A DNA stretch of 57,454 nt from Cellulophaga baltica. GTDB taxonomy: Bacteria > Bacteroidota > Bacteroidia > Flavobacteriales > Flavobacteriaceae. The position numbers and the translations under genes are program-made. Location of the stretch: the NCBI RefSeq assembly GCF_018861125.1, contig NZ_JAHKQN010000029.1:1-57454 (forward strand). Reading direction: 5' to 3'. Shown here piece after piece: positions 16,438-25,630 of the stretch. The notes below the pieces were generated by a model that saw nothing but the letters and a program-made list of their open reading frames with translations, made no database searches and had not been told where the DNA came from. Every line of letters starts with the position of its first letter. The stretch's first letter is position 1.

Positions 16438-17424
16438 TTATAAAAGTTTCACAGCATCTTTAGCAAAATAACTTGCTATAATATTAGCTCCTGCTCTTTT
16501 AATTGCCGTTAATTGTTCCATCATAACAGCATCATGATCTAACCAACCTTGTGCGGCAGCAGCTTTTACCATCGCATATTCACCACTTACTTGGTATACT
16601 GCAACAGGAACATCAACTTCATTTTTAATTTCACGAACGATATCTAAATAGCAAAGTCCTGGTTTTACCATAACAATATCTGCACCTTCTTCAATATCTA
16701 ATTGTGTTTCTCTAATCGCTTCAAATCGATTAGCATAATCCATTTGGTATGTTTTTTTGTCTTTAGGTATGTTTTGAGCATCTACAGGAGCAGAATCTAA
16801 TGCATCGCGAAAAGGACCGTAAAAAGCACTTGCATATTTGGCACTATAACTCATAATACCTGTATTTGTAAAACCTTCATCCTCTAAAGCTTCACGAATA
16901 GTAAGTATTCTACCATCCATCATATCACTAGGCGCAACAAAATCAGCACCAGCTTCTGCATGTGAAACACTCATTTCTGCCAAAAGTTCTGATGTTTCAT
17001 CGTTTAAAATTAATCCGTTTTCAACAATACCATCATGCCCATATTTTGAATATGGATCAAAAGCAACGTCAGTCATTACAATCATTTCTGGGCAAGTATC
17101 TTTTATCGTTTTAATGGCACGTTGCATTAAACCATTTTCATTGGTAACTTCAGCACCTTTATTATCTTTTAACTCATCTGGCACTTTTACAAAAAGTAAA
17201 ACAGAACGTAAACCCATATTCCAAAGTTCTTTTACCTCTTTTTTAATAAGATCTAAACTATACCTATAATAGTTTGGCATAGAAGCAATTTCTTCTTTAA
17301 CACCTTTTCCTTCAACAATAAATAAAGGAACTAAAAAATCATTTGGAGAGATAATAGTTTCGCGCACTAAACTACGTATGGTTTCATTTTTACGAAGCCT
17401 TCTATTTCTTACTAATGGGTACAT
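16438..17424 (-). CDS. hemB: Delta-aminolevulinic acid dehydratase (porphobilinogen synthase)
   Basis: 328 residues. It condenses two 5-aminolevulinate molecules into porphobilinogen in the cytoplasm. The two active-site lysines sit in MSYSAKYASAFYGPFRDA and VMVKPGLCYLD; PSDMMDGRI is also diagnostic. The metal-site segment reads DVAFDPYSKYGHDG, the Asp-rich form seen in Mg-type enzymes, and not the Cys-rich zinc form. It is divergent from the ABC transporter pair, with a -7 box 35 bp upstream. It is not inside the main hem operon at 23393-32003. Confidence 0.97.
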   Translation of the reverse strand: MYPLVRNRRLRKNETIRSLVRETIISPNDFLVPLFIVEGKGVKEEIASMPNYYRYSLDLIKKEVKELWNMGLRSVLLFVKVPDELKDNKGAEVTNENGLMQRAIKTIKDTCPEMIVMTDVAFDPYSKYGHDGIVENGLILNDETSELLAEMSVSHAEAGADFVAPSDMMDGRILTIREALEDEGFTNTGIMSYSAKYASAFYGPFRDALDSAPVDAQNIPKDKKTYQMDYANRFEAIRETQLDIEEGADIVMVKPGLCYLDIVREIKNEVDVPVAVYQVSGEYAMVKAAAAQGWLDHDAVMMEQLTAIKRAGANIIASYFAKDAVKLL

Positions 17425-17458
17425 ATGAATATAATTTTGTGATAATTATTTGTTATTA

Positions 17459-17466
17459 CAAAGATA
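17459..17466 (-). promoter_or_regulatory. Putative -7 box of hemB
   Basis: TATCTTTG on the minus strand, the same octamer as in the two RNA promoters, 35 bp before the hemB ATG. A TTG on the minus strand (17482-17480) is at a 13-nt spacing, shorter than usual. Confidence 0.45.
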
Positions 17467-17586
17467 AAGCAACCCTTTCAAATAAAAGAAGGTACAGGCT
17501 TTTCAAAAACATAAATTTTTTGTAACATTATTAAGATTTAGACTACTTACTCATTAAGAACAACTAACTGTTAACAGATACTCAAT

Positions 17587-18465
17587 ATGCTTTCGATTCA
17601 AAACCTAAGTAAAACTTACCCAAATGGTACTAAAGCACTTAACAATGTAACTCTTGAAATTAATAAAGGTATGTTTGGTTTACTTGGGCCAAACGGTGCT
17701 GGTAAGTCTACACTAATGCGAACAATTTCTACGTTGCAAATTGCAGATAGCGGTAGCATTGAGTTTGATGGTATTGATGTATTTGATCAACCAGAAGAAC
17801 TGAGAAAGGTTTTGGGGTATTTACCACAAGATTTTGGTGTTTACCCAAAAGTTTCGGCAGAAATGATGCTAAATCATATTGCTAAAATTAAAGGAATTCA
17901 TCATAAAAGTGATCGTAAAACATATGTGGCAGATTTATTACAGAAAGTTAATTTGTATAAGTTTAGAAAAAGAAATTTAGGTGATTTTTCTGGTGGTATG
18001 CGTCAGCGTTTTGGAATTGCACAAGCATTAATAGGAAACCCAAAACTTATAATAGTTGATGAACCTACAGCTGGTTTAGACCCATTAGAGCGTAATCGTT
18101 TTCATAATTTGCTAAGTGAGTTGGGTGAAGATGCTGTAGTTATATTATCAACACATATTGTTGATGATGTAGTAAACCTATGTAGTAACATGGCCGTATT
18201 TAATCAAGGAGCTATAAGTGTACAAGGGCATCCTCAAGAATTAGCAAGTTCACTTGATGGTAAGGTTTACCGTAAAACAATAACGAAAAATGAAGTTGAA
18301 AAATACCAATCAGAATATATGGTACTTTCTAACTATTTGCATAACGGTAAAATGAACGTGAATGTATTTAGTGATTTTGCACCTGGTGAAGGTTTCGAGT
18401 TAATTAATAATGATTTAGAAGATTTTTATTTCTACAGTATTAACCAACCTCAAATTGTATTATAG
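17587..18465 (+). CDS. ABC transporter ATP-binding protein
   Basis: 292 residues. Walker A GPNGAGKST (34-42), Q-loop YLPQDFGVYPK, signature FSGGMRQR (about 138-145), Walker B LIIVDEPTAGLD, and the switch His in STHIVDD. A C-terminal extension of about 80 residues follows the ATPase core, as in ABC-2 drug or lipid exporters. Its stop is 2 bp before the start of the permease/M1 gene, so the two encode one transporter. The substrate is unknown. Confidence 0.95.
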   Translation: MLSIQNLSKTYPNGTKALNNVTLEINKGMFGLLGPNGAGKSTLMRTISTLQIADSGSIEFDGIDVFDQPEELRKVLGYLPQDFGVYPKVSAEMMLNHIAKIKGIHHKSDRKTYVADLLQKVNLYKFRKRNLGDFSGGMRQRFGIAQALIGNPKLIIVDEPTAGLDPLERNRFHNLLSELGEDAVVILSTHIVDDVVNLCSNMAVFNQGAISVQGHPQELASSLDGKVYRKTITKNEVEKYQSEYMVLSNYLHNGKMNVNVFSDFAPGEGFELINNDLEDFYFYSINQPQIVL

Positions 18466-18467
18466 TT

Positions 18468-21400
18468 ATGAAAGAAATATTTCTATTTGAACTAAAATAC
18501 CGTTTAAGAAGACCTGCAACTTATATATATACTTTTTTAATGTTTATTATACCGCTTCTGTTAGCGGTACTTAATAGATCAATTACCGCGGAATTCACCA
18601 ATAGCCCAAATGCTATAATTGATGTTTTAGGGAATATGAGTTTACTGTATGTATTCTTTTATGCTGCAATTATGGGAGTTGCCGTTTATAGAGATGAAGA
18701 TCATAAAACGGCACAAACTTATTTCACATTTCCTATAACTGAAAAAGGTTATATTCTAGGACGTTTTTTTGGTAGTTTTACTATTGTTACTATTATGAAT
18801 ATTGGCGCTATAGTTGGTACTATTATTGGTTTTACATTGGGTTCATTATTGAACAGGCCAGATTACGGTACATATTGTGGCTTTAACTTTGTCTCATATT
18901 TTAATCCTTTTATTTTTCTGTTAGTAATAAATTCATTTTTGATAGGAGTTTTGTTTTTTACCCTAATGACTTTTTACAAAAAAATGTCAATTTTATATTT
19001 AGGAGGGATTACTTTATTAATACTAACAAGTGTATCTAACCAACTAATTGAGAGCTTAGACATACAATGGCTTTCGCTTTATTCGGACCCTTTCGGAATT
19101 GATGCTCTTACTTATATAACACGTTACTGGTCTATTGATGAATTAAATACAAAACAGCTTACAGTATTCGGTGAGTTTGGTATTAATAGACTATTATGGC
19201 TATCACTTTCTCTTTTGTTATTTGTTTTTACTCTCGTTAAATTTTCTTTTAAAAAGTTTTTAATTTCTAAGAATAAAAAATCTATTAAAGAAGCTGATGA
19301 TGTTTATAAAGCACCGGAAACTAAGCCAACTATTGTTCAAGTTTTTGATAAAAAAGCACGTTTTACTAACCTTTTATCATTATCTAAAATTGAATTTTTA
19401 TCAATTGTAAAAGATCCTATTTTCTTATTGCTTATACTAATCGGTATTGTTTTAGCATGTTTCTTCGCATATAATGGAAATGAAACATATAGCACAAGCT
19501 CTTTACCGCTCACAAGATATATTGTAAGCCTTATTTCAGGAGGAATTTCTATTTTTTCTATGGTTATTTTGGTTATGTATTCAGGTGAGGCGGTACATAG
19601 AACCAGAAAGAATAAAACTTTTGAATTTTACGATGCATTACCTGTATCAAATACCACTTTATATGTCTCTAAAATCATTGCTTTATTAGGTGTTTCATTA
19701 ATCTTAATAGTTTTAAATATTGTAGTAGGTGTTTTATACCAAACTGTAAATGGGTATTTTGATTATGAGTTAGGAATGGCACTTACATTTAATATATTTT
19801 ATATTCTTCCAACATTCTTAATTACTTTATTGTTAGCATTTTTTATTCATGTAATTGTAAATAATAAATTTTTAGGGCACTTTATAGTTATTTTGATTTA
19901 TGTAGGTTTACCAATAATTGCACAACTTGCATTTAAAACAAATAATCCATTAGTAGTTTTTGGTTCATCATTGCCTAGCTTTATAAGTGATTTAAATGGA
20001 TTTGGTCACTATTTGAAAGGAAACTTTTGGGTGGCTTTATACTGGATACTAGCCTTAACAATTTTGGCCTTAATCGGAAAACTTTTTTGGAGCAGAGGTT
20101 TTTATTCTTCAATTGAAGAGCGTTTAATATTAGCAAAAAAGCGTTTTTCTGGTAAAACAATAGCATATATTTTGTTTTTTGTTGTTGCTTTTATTTCGGT
20201 TGCAGGGTATAGCTATTATAATTTAAAAGTTTTAAATAAAATTGAAGATGGTAATTATAGCGAAAATTTAAATGCAGATTCAGAAAAAAAATATGGTAAG
20301 TTTTTAAATCAGCCACATATTAAAGTTGTGGATTTAAAAGCTACTATTGATATTTTTCCAAAGGATAGAAACATTAGTGCTAAGGGAGAGTTTCTAGTAA
20401 CAAACAAATATGAAACTCCTTTAGATACTCTTTTAATGGAAATAACATTTGGTATTGTTGACACCAAAATTGAAAAAGTTGTTTTTGATGGTGTGGAAAT
20501 TGAGCCTTTTTTAGCTGATGACGCTTATAGAATGTACATTTATAAATTACCAAAAACTTTGCAACCTAATGATACTGTTCCAATGCTCATTGAAACAAAA
20601 GCAACTACACATGGTTTTACAAATAGTTTAGAGAGCGAAGTGTTAGAAAACGGATCATTTTTCAATTATTCAATCTTTCCAACTTTTCATTATGAACGTT
20701 CTTTATCTGAAAATGGAGTTCGTAAAAAATATGATTTAGAAGAGCTTGATTTTCTGTTTCCTCCACGAACAGATAGTTTGGCTTTAAAACAGAATATTTT
20801 TAATGAAGATGGCGATTATTTAAGTTTTGAAGCAACTGTAAGTACCGCCAAAGGGCAAATTGCCGTTGCACCAGGTTTACTGACCAAGAAATGGGAAGAT
20901 AATGATAGAAGTTATTACCATTATAAACTTGAAGGTAAATCAGATTATTTTTTCAATTTTGTCTCAGCAAATTATGATATTGAAAAAGATTATTGGATAG
21001 CACCAAGTGGTAAAAAAGTAAATATTGAAATTTATCATTCACCGAAACACAAGAGAAATTTAGAATATTTTATTAAAGGAGTGAAAGTTGCATTAGACTA
21101 TAATTCTAATAATTTTTATGAATATCCGTATTCAGTTATTAGAGTAATTGAGTTTCCTGCACATTCTAATTTTGCACAATCGTTCCCTACAACAATACCA
21201 TATTCAGAAAATTTTGGGTTTGTTGCCGATTTTTCAAGTTCAGAAAGTTTTAATTATGCTTTTCGGGTTACTTCTCATGAGGTTGCACACCAATGGTGGG
21301 GACATATTGTTACACCGAGTAAAACTTCAGGGGCCAATATAATTTCAGAAACATTAGCTGAATACGTTTCGTTAATGACTATGAAGCATCAGTATGGTGA

Positions 21401-22073
21401 AAATGCAATTAAAACATTTTTGAAAAACTCTTTAGATAATTATTTATCTAGCCGGAAATCTAGTTTTAAGCCGGAACGTCCTTTAATAGATGTTGAAACC
21501 GGTCAGTATATTTGGTATGAAAAAGGGTCTATGATTATGTACGATTTACAAGATGTAATAGGGGAGGACGTTATTAATTCCGGACTTAAGAAATTTTTAG
21601 AAGAATTTAAATATAATGAGAAGGGCTATTATGCATCTTCACAAGATTTATATGATGCTATCAATTCAGTTACTCCAGACTCTCTAAAGTATAAAGTAAA
21701 TGATGGTTTCAAAGAGATTGTATTGTATGAAAATAGGGTTTTAAATGCTTCAACCAAAAAATTAGCTAATGGCAAATGGGAAACTACGTTTACAGTAAAT
21801 TCTAAGAAAATATATTACGATGATAAAGGGAAAGAAGAGAAAGTAGATGACAAAAAGAATCTGGTTGATATTGGACTTTTTGGAGAAGATATTACTAATG
21901 ATGAAGGAGTAACTATTAAAAGCCCACTTTACTTTAAACTAGAGTGGTTAAATACAGGAGAAAATACGTTTACTGTTACTACTGACGAAAAACCTTTAAA
22001 AGCCGGGATTGACCCTTATAATAAATTGATAGATCGTAATTCCGACGATAATTTAAAGAAAGTAGAGGAGTAG
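18468..22073 (+). CDS. ABC-2 permease fused to an M1-family aminopeptidase
   Basis: 1,201 residues. The N-terminal half (1-580) has two blocks of ABC-2-type transmembrane helices (about 18-245 and 305-580), equal to two permease modules in one chain. The C-terminal half is a gluzincin peptidase: HEVAH at 937-941 and ETLAEY 18-19 residues later give the complete HExxH-x18-E zinc site, and WYEKGSMIMYDL is typical of M1. The topology suggests that the peptidase faces the periplasm, but this is inferred. The fusion is known as a recurrent Bacteroidota arrangement with no established substrate. Downstream is a convergent gene with only weak hairpins between. Confidence 0.92.
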   Translation: MKEIFLFELKYRLRRPATYIYTFLMFIIPLLLAVLNRSITAEFTNSPNAIIDVLGNMSLLYVFFYAAIMGVAVYRDEDHKTAQTYFTFPITEKGYILGRFFGSFTIVTIMNIGAIVGTIIGFTLGSLLNRPDYGTYCGFNFVSYFNPFIFLLVINSFLIGVLFFTLMTFYKKMSILYLGGITLLILTSVSNQLIESLDIQWLSLYSDPFGIDALTYITRYWSIDELNTKQLTVFGEFGINRLLWLSLSLLLFVFTLVKFSFKKFLISKNKKSIKEADDVYKAPETKPTIVQVFDKKARFTNLLSLSKIEFLSIVKDPIFLLLILIGIVLACFFAYNGNETYSTSSLPLTRYIVSLISGGISIFSMVILVMYSGEAVHRTRKNKTFEFYDALPVSNTTLYVSKIIALLGVSLILIVLNIVVGVLYQTVNGYFDYELGMALTFNIFYILPTFLITLLLAFFIHVIVNNKFLGHFIVILIYVGLPIIAQLAFKTNNPLVVFGSSLPSFISDLNGFGHYLKGNFWVALYWILALTILALIGKLFWSRGFYSSIEERLILAKKRFSGKTIAYILFFVVAFISVAGYSYYNLKVLNKIEDGNYSENLNADSEKKYGKFLNQPHIKVVDLKATIDIFPKDRNISAKGEFLVTNKYETPLDTLLMEITFGIVDTKIEKVVFDGVEIEPFLADDAYRMYIYKLPKTLQPNDTVPMLIETKATTHGFTNSLESEVLENGSFFNYSIFPTFHYERSLSENGVRKKYDLEELDFLFPPRTDSLALKQNIFNEDGDYLSFEATVSTAKGQIAVAPGLLTKKWEDNDRSYYHYKLEGKSDYFFNFVSANYDIEKDYWIAPSGKKVNIEIYHSPKHKRNLEYFIKGVKVALDYNSNNFYEYPYSVIRVIEFPAHSNFAQSFPTTIPYSENFGFVADFSSSESFNYAFRVTSHEVAHQWWGHIVTPSKTSGANIISETLAEYVSLMTMKHQYGENAIKTFLKNSLDNYLSSRKSSFKPERPLIDVETGQYIWYEKGSMIMYDLQDVIGEDVINSGLKKFLEEFKYNEKGYYASSQDLYDAINSVTPDSLKYKVNDGFKEIVLYENRVLNASTKKLANGKWETTFTVNSKKIYYDDKGKEEKVDDKKNLVDIGLFGEDITNDEGVTIKSPLYFKLEWLNTGENTFTVTTDEKPLKAGIDPYNKLIDRNSDDNLKKVEE

Positions 22074-22124
22074 GAGGCTATTGAGTAGAAAAAATAAAAA
22101 AACAAGGTTGCAAATCTTACTTTT

Positions 22125-22520
22125 TTATTTTGCTAAACCTAAATACATCCAATTATCGTTTTCTTTTACAAAAGCAGATTTTTCGTGAATTACTTCTACG
22201 TTTCCATTTTCAAAATAGTAGGCATTGAAAGTTACCGTTCCTTTAGTATCTATTTCTAAACCGTTTTTAGTTTCTAAAACCTCAAGGCGAATCCAGTTTA
22301 CAGATTTAGCCCATATTTCAATTGCCTTTTTATCTTTTATTGGTCGTGTAGTAGAATGATGGCTCTTCATTAAATAATCACCATTTGCCATGGTAAAAGC
22401 TGTATAACGTGAGCGCATTAGCTGTTCTGCAGTTTTAACCTTGCTAATTGCTGTATGAGCTATTTTACAACAATCGGTATATTTATTCTTAGAGCCACAA
22501 GGGCATATATTATTTTGCAT
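22125..22520 (-). CDS. YchJ-family protein with SEC-C zinc motif
   Basis: 131 residues. N-terminal SEC-C motif CPCGSKNKYTDCC, then the YchJ core AEQLMRSRYTAFTMANGDYL, TTRP and a cystatin-like beta sheet (VTFNAYYFENG, HEKSAFVKENDNWMYL). YchJ proteins are small cytoplasmic zinc proteins of unknown function. It begins 1 bp after the stop of the RluA-type gene, so the two form an operon. Confidence 0.92.
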   Translation of the reverse strand: MQNNICPCGSKNKYTDCCKIAHTAISKVKTAEQLMRSRYTAFTMANGDYLMKSHHSTTRPIKDKKAIEIWAKSVNWIRLEVLETKNGLEIDTKGTVTFNAYYFENGNVEVIHEKSAFVKENDNWMYLGLAK

Positions 22521-22521
22521 T

Positions 22522-23280
22522 TTAAAAGGTACTAAATAAGCGTTTGAATTTTTTAGGTAATGGAGCTGTTATATCTAATTTTTCACATGTAATCGGGTGC
22601 TTAAATTTTAAATTACTAGCATGTAGGTACAAGCCATTACCTTTTGATATGAGGCCTTCTATTCCATAATCTAAATCACCAAATATTGGAGTTCCAATAC
22701 TTGCTAAATGTTTGCGTAATTGATGCCTTCTTCCTGTTTTTGGATATAATTCTACTAAATTTAAAAAATTATACCGTTCAGATTTTAATGTTTCAAGTAC
22801 TTTATATGCTGAGGTCGCGTCTTTTTCATCAATTGAATCATAAATAACACCTTTAATAGGCATTTCGCCATAAGTTACAGCAGTATAGGTTTTGTCAATT
22901 AATTTATTTTCAAACATTTTTTTTAATAGAATTACAGCTTTTGCAGTTTTTCCTATTAATAATAATCCTGTAGTTGGATAATCTAGTCTGTGAACAGGTA
23001 ATGTCTGTACTAAAGCATCAGGTTCACTACTTTTATTCAGATTATACGGTAAAGTATTTTCTAAAGTTTGAAACTTATTACCACTTACCAATATACCTGC
23101 AGGTTTGTATACTATTGCAATATGCTCGTCTTCAAAAATCACGTCTATTTTCTTTTCAAAAACGGGTTTTGTACCTTCTAAACCATAAAGCGAAATAGTT
23201 TCTCCACCCTGTAAAAGTGTTGCTGTCTCAGCTATAATATTATTAACTTTCACATATTTTTTCTGGATTGCTTTTTTCAT
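22522..23280 (-). CDS. RluA-family pseudouridine synthase
   Basis: 252 residues. The catalytic block is VHRLDYPTTGLLLIGKTAKA (the Asp is the nucleophile; the usual form is HRLDxxTSG, so Ser to Thr here), with GRRHQLRKHLASIGTPIFGD as the second conserved block. The N-terminal residues 1-55 may hold a degenerate S4-like region. It modifies uridines in rRNA or tRNA; the exact site cannot be told from sequence, although the short form resembles TruC/RluC-type enzymes. A 17-nt palindrome sits 42 bp before its start codon. Confidence 0.93.
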   Translation of the reverse strand: MKKAIQKKYVKVNNIIAETATLLQGGETISLYGLEGTKPVFEKKIDVIFEDEHIAIVYKPAGILVSGNKFQTLENTLPYNLNKSSEPDALVQTLPVHRLDYPTTGLLLIGKTAKAVILLKKMFENKLIDKTYTAVTYGEMPIKGVIYDSIDEKDATSAYKVLETLKSERYNFLNLVELYPKTGRRHQLRKHLASIGTPIFGDLDYGIEGLISKGNGLYLHASNLKFKHPITCEKLDITAPLPKKFKRLFSTF

Positions 23281-23321
23281 ACCAGCTCTGCTAGGAACGG
23301 TAATAAATATACTTCTTGCGT

Positions 23322-23338
23322 AATCAGATAATCTGATT
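23322..23338. promoter_or_regulatory. 17-nt perfect palindrome upstream of the RluA-type gene
   Basis: AATCAGAT, one A, ATCTGATT. It lies in the 112-bp gap between the hemF stop and the RluA-type start. No T run follows on either strand, so it looks like a protein-binding site and not a terminator. Confidence 0.45.
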
Positions 23339-23392
23339 GGTATATTTTGATCAGGTACGATATGTGTTTCTTTTAGTATTATAGGAAAATGT

Positions 23393-24295
23393 TTAAACCC
23401 AATTTTTAGGAGTTTCTAAAACAGTTAATAATTTGGCCTCTTCAGAACCTTCTTCTGGTTTATGGTCATATACCCATTGTACATGCGAAGGTAGACTCAT
23501 CAAAATACTCTCGATTCGACCATTAGTCTTTAAACCAAATAAAGTGCCTTTGTCATGTACTAAATTAAATTCTACATAACGACCACGACGTATTTCTTGC
23601 CATTTGCGTTGTTCATTAGAATAACTTAATTCTTTTCTTTTGTTTACGATTGGTACGTATGCTTCTAAAAAGCTATTTCCAACTTCTGTAACAAAATTAT
23701 ACCAGTCTTGCATTTGCATTTCTTCAGTAGCTTTACAATAGTCAAAGAATAAACCACCTAAGCCACGAGCTTCGTTGCGGTGCGCATTCCAGAAGTATTC
23801 ATCACATTTTTTCTTATAAGTTGTGTGAAAGTCAGGATTGTGTAAATCACAAGCTTTTTTGCAAACAGAATGAAAATGAATGGCATCTTCATCAAATAAA
23901 TAATATGGTGTAAGGTCTTGACCTCCACCAAACCATTGATCAACTATGTTACCTTCTTTATCATACATTTCAAAATAACGCCAGTTAGCATGTACAGTTG
24001 GTACCATTGGGTTTTTTGGGTGGAGAACTAAACTCAAACCACAAGCGAAAAAATCAGCATCTTTAACGTCAAAATACTTCTGCATACTATCTGGTAAAGC
24101 CCCATGAACGCCTGATATATTTACGCCACCTTTCTCAAAAACTTCTCCATTTTCAATTACACGGGTTCTACCACCACCACCTTCAGGCCTTTCCCAAATA
24201 TCTTCTTGAAATTTAGCTGTTCCATCAACTTGTTCAAGTTTTGATGTTATGGTATCTTGTAGTTGCTGAATGTATGTGTAAAATTTATCTTTCAT
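23393..24295 (-). CDS. hemF: Oxygen-dependent coproporphyrinogen III oxidase
   Basis: 300 residues from the ATG at 24295 (an in-frame ATG at 24307 adds MNYI; the start at MKDKFYTYIQ fits the family better and shortens the overlap with the preceding gene). It converts coproporphyrinogen III to protoporphyrinogen IX using O2. Diagnostic segments are PEGGGGRTRVIENG, WFGGGQDLTPYYL and RRGRYVEFNLVHDKGTLFGL. It is the last gene of the eight-gene hem/K+ operon and overlaps the GNAT gene by 11 bp. Confidence 0.96.
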   Translation of the reverse strand: MKDKFYTYIQQLQDTITSKLEQVDGTAKFQEDIWERPEGGGGRTRVIENGEVFEKGGVNISGVHGALPDSMQKYFDVKDADFFACGLSLVLHPKNPMVPTVHANWRYFEMYDKEGNIVDQWFGGGQDLTPYYLFDEDAIHFHSVCKKACDLHNPDFHTTYKKKCDEYFWNAHRNEARGLGGLFFDYCKATEEMQMQDWYNFVTEVGNSFLEAYVPIVNKRKELSYSNEQRKWQEIRRGRYVEFNLVHDKGTLFGLKTNGRIESILMSLPSHVQWVYDHKPEEGSEEAKLLTVLETPKNWV

Positions 24296-24824
24296 AATAT
24301 AATTCATATAATTCCATATCTAATGGAGCTTCATTTGGCGGGGTATGTTCATTTGATAATGTTTTTATCCATTTGAAATTAGATTTTTCCGCTACTTTAA
24401 TGCTTCCTAAATTGGTTTTGTGTGCAATAATTCGTAATGTTCTTAGATCTAATTCTTCATTACAATATTTTGAAATATACTGAATGGTTTTCGTTGTAAT
24501 TCCTTTTCCTTCAAATTGATAATCAATACAGTATGCCAATTCTGCTATATTTAAATCCCAGTTGATTTCTTTTACATAGCATAAACCAATAATTCTTTTA
24601 TTAGATTTTTCTTTTAAAGTAAATAAAAATTCATTTTTATTTATAAACTGTTTAACCTTGAGTTCAACAAATATTTCAGATAATGCAGGGTTTAAATTTT
24701 GTTGAAGAGTTTTAGTGAAATATCTTTTTAGTCGATCTGAATTTGTAACGATAAAATCACATAATCGCCAACTATCTTTAGTGCTAATCGCTTCAATTGT
24801 AAATATTTCATCATTAAAAATCAT
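24285..24824 (-). CDS. GNAT-family N-acetyltransferase (RimJ/RimL-like)
   Basis: 179 residues. The N-terminal part (TKDSWRLCDFIVTNSDRLKR) and the acetyl-CoA segment (ELAYCIDYQFEGKGITTKTIQYISKYC, then LRIIAHKTNLGSIKVAEKSNF) match the RimJ/RimL-type GNAT fold. The likely product is a ribosomal-protein or small-molecule acetyltransferase; the substrate is unknown. It is embedded in the heme operon, 30 bp after the EI24-type gene and overlapping hemF, so it is expressed with them. Confidence 0.88.
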   Translation of the reverse strand: MIFNDEIFTIEAISTKDSWRLCDFIVTNSDRLKRYFTKTLQQNLNPALSEIFVELKVKQFINKNEFLFTLKEKSNKRIIGLCYVKEINWDLNIAELAYCIDYQFEGKGITTKTIQYISKYCNEELDLRTLRIIAHKTNLGSIKVAEKSNFKWIKTLSNEHTPPNEAPLDMELYELYYER

Positions 24825-24854
24825 TAAACTTTAATTTTAAATAATAATAGTAAT

Positions 24855-25619
24855 CTACTTAATATTAAGTAGATTACTATTATTATTGCTGTTTAATATA
24901 CTAATTGTTTTTTTTGAAGCAGCCGTTACTGATAATGGAAGTACAATTAATATTCCAATTACCGGTATTAATAGAAAAAGCATAAATACGATACCATTTC
25001 CAATAGCTATTCCTCTATTCTTTTTTACGAATAGAATACTTTCTTTATAATTTAAATGACGTTCAAGAGTATAATCCATACCCCCGAAACCGGCATAATA
25101 GGCTTGAACTAAAAACACTGCTATTGTTGAAAATATATTTACTATTGGAATAAATTTTAATAATAATAACGGTATTGTATACAGGAGCTCTTTTCCTAAA
25201 TTTCGAGCATTAATTTTAATACCTCTCCATAATTGTTCTGAGAAATTAGAATTGGTATGTGAATGAATATCTGTACCCAATATATGTTTTTCTATTTTCT
25301 CGGAAACAGGACTCATAAAAGGTGCCGATAATGCTAATATGATATGTTTGTATACTATTAAGCCAATAATTAAAACTAAAATAGCTCCTATTACTGTTGA
25401 AAAGCTTATGAATATATCTTTACCATAGCCCCAAACCCAAATATTAGCTATAAAATTACCAATAGGTGTTGATAAACTAAAGGCTGCAAAGCCAATTATT
25501 ACAGCTGTAATTAAGCTTATAACAACCGGTATATAAAAATAATTCCAAAGTTTTAATTCTGAAATTAGCTTTAAACTACCTCCATATGATTTAATTCCTA
25601 TCAGTATATTTTTAATCAT
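24855..25619 (-). CDS. EI24-domain membrane protein (CysZ-like)
   Basis: 254 residues with about five hydrophobic helices (about 28-52, 70-98, 140-175, 203-235). SAPFMSPVSEKIEKHILG and GGMDYTLERHLNYKESILFVKKNRG are the conserved EI24/CysZ blocks. CysZ is a sulfate channel in Proteobacteria, but in Bacteroidota the family is unassigned, so I do not infer sulfate transport. It lies 11 bp downstream of hemE within the operon. Confidence 0.88.
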   Translation of the reverse strand: MIKNILIGIKSYGGSLKLISELKLWNYFYIPVVISLITAVIIGFAAFSLSTPIGNFIANIWVWGYGKDIFISFSTVIGAILVLIIGLIVYKHIILALSAPFMSPVSEKIEKHILGTDIHSHTNSNFSEQLWRGIKINARNLGKELLYTIPLLLLKFIPIVNIFSTIAVFLVQAYYAGFGGMDYTLERHLNYKESILFVKKNRGIAIGNGIVFMLFLLIPVIGILIVLPLSVTAASKKTISILNSNNNSNLLNIK

Positions 25620-25630
25620 ATTTGTTTGAT

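Noticed and set aside
22086-22135. Possible terminator between the convergent ABC/M1 and YchJ genes (AAAATAAAAAA paired with TTTTTTATTTT)
   Set aside because: The stem is almost purely A-T with an 18-nt loop; too weak to call.
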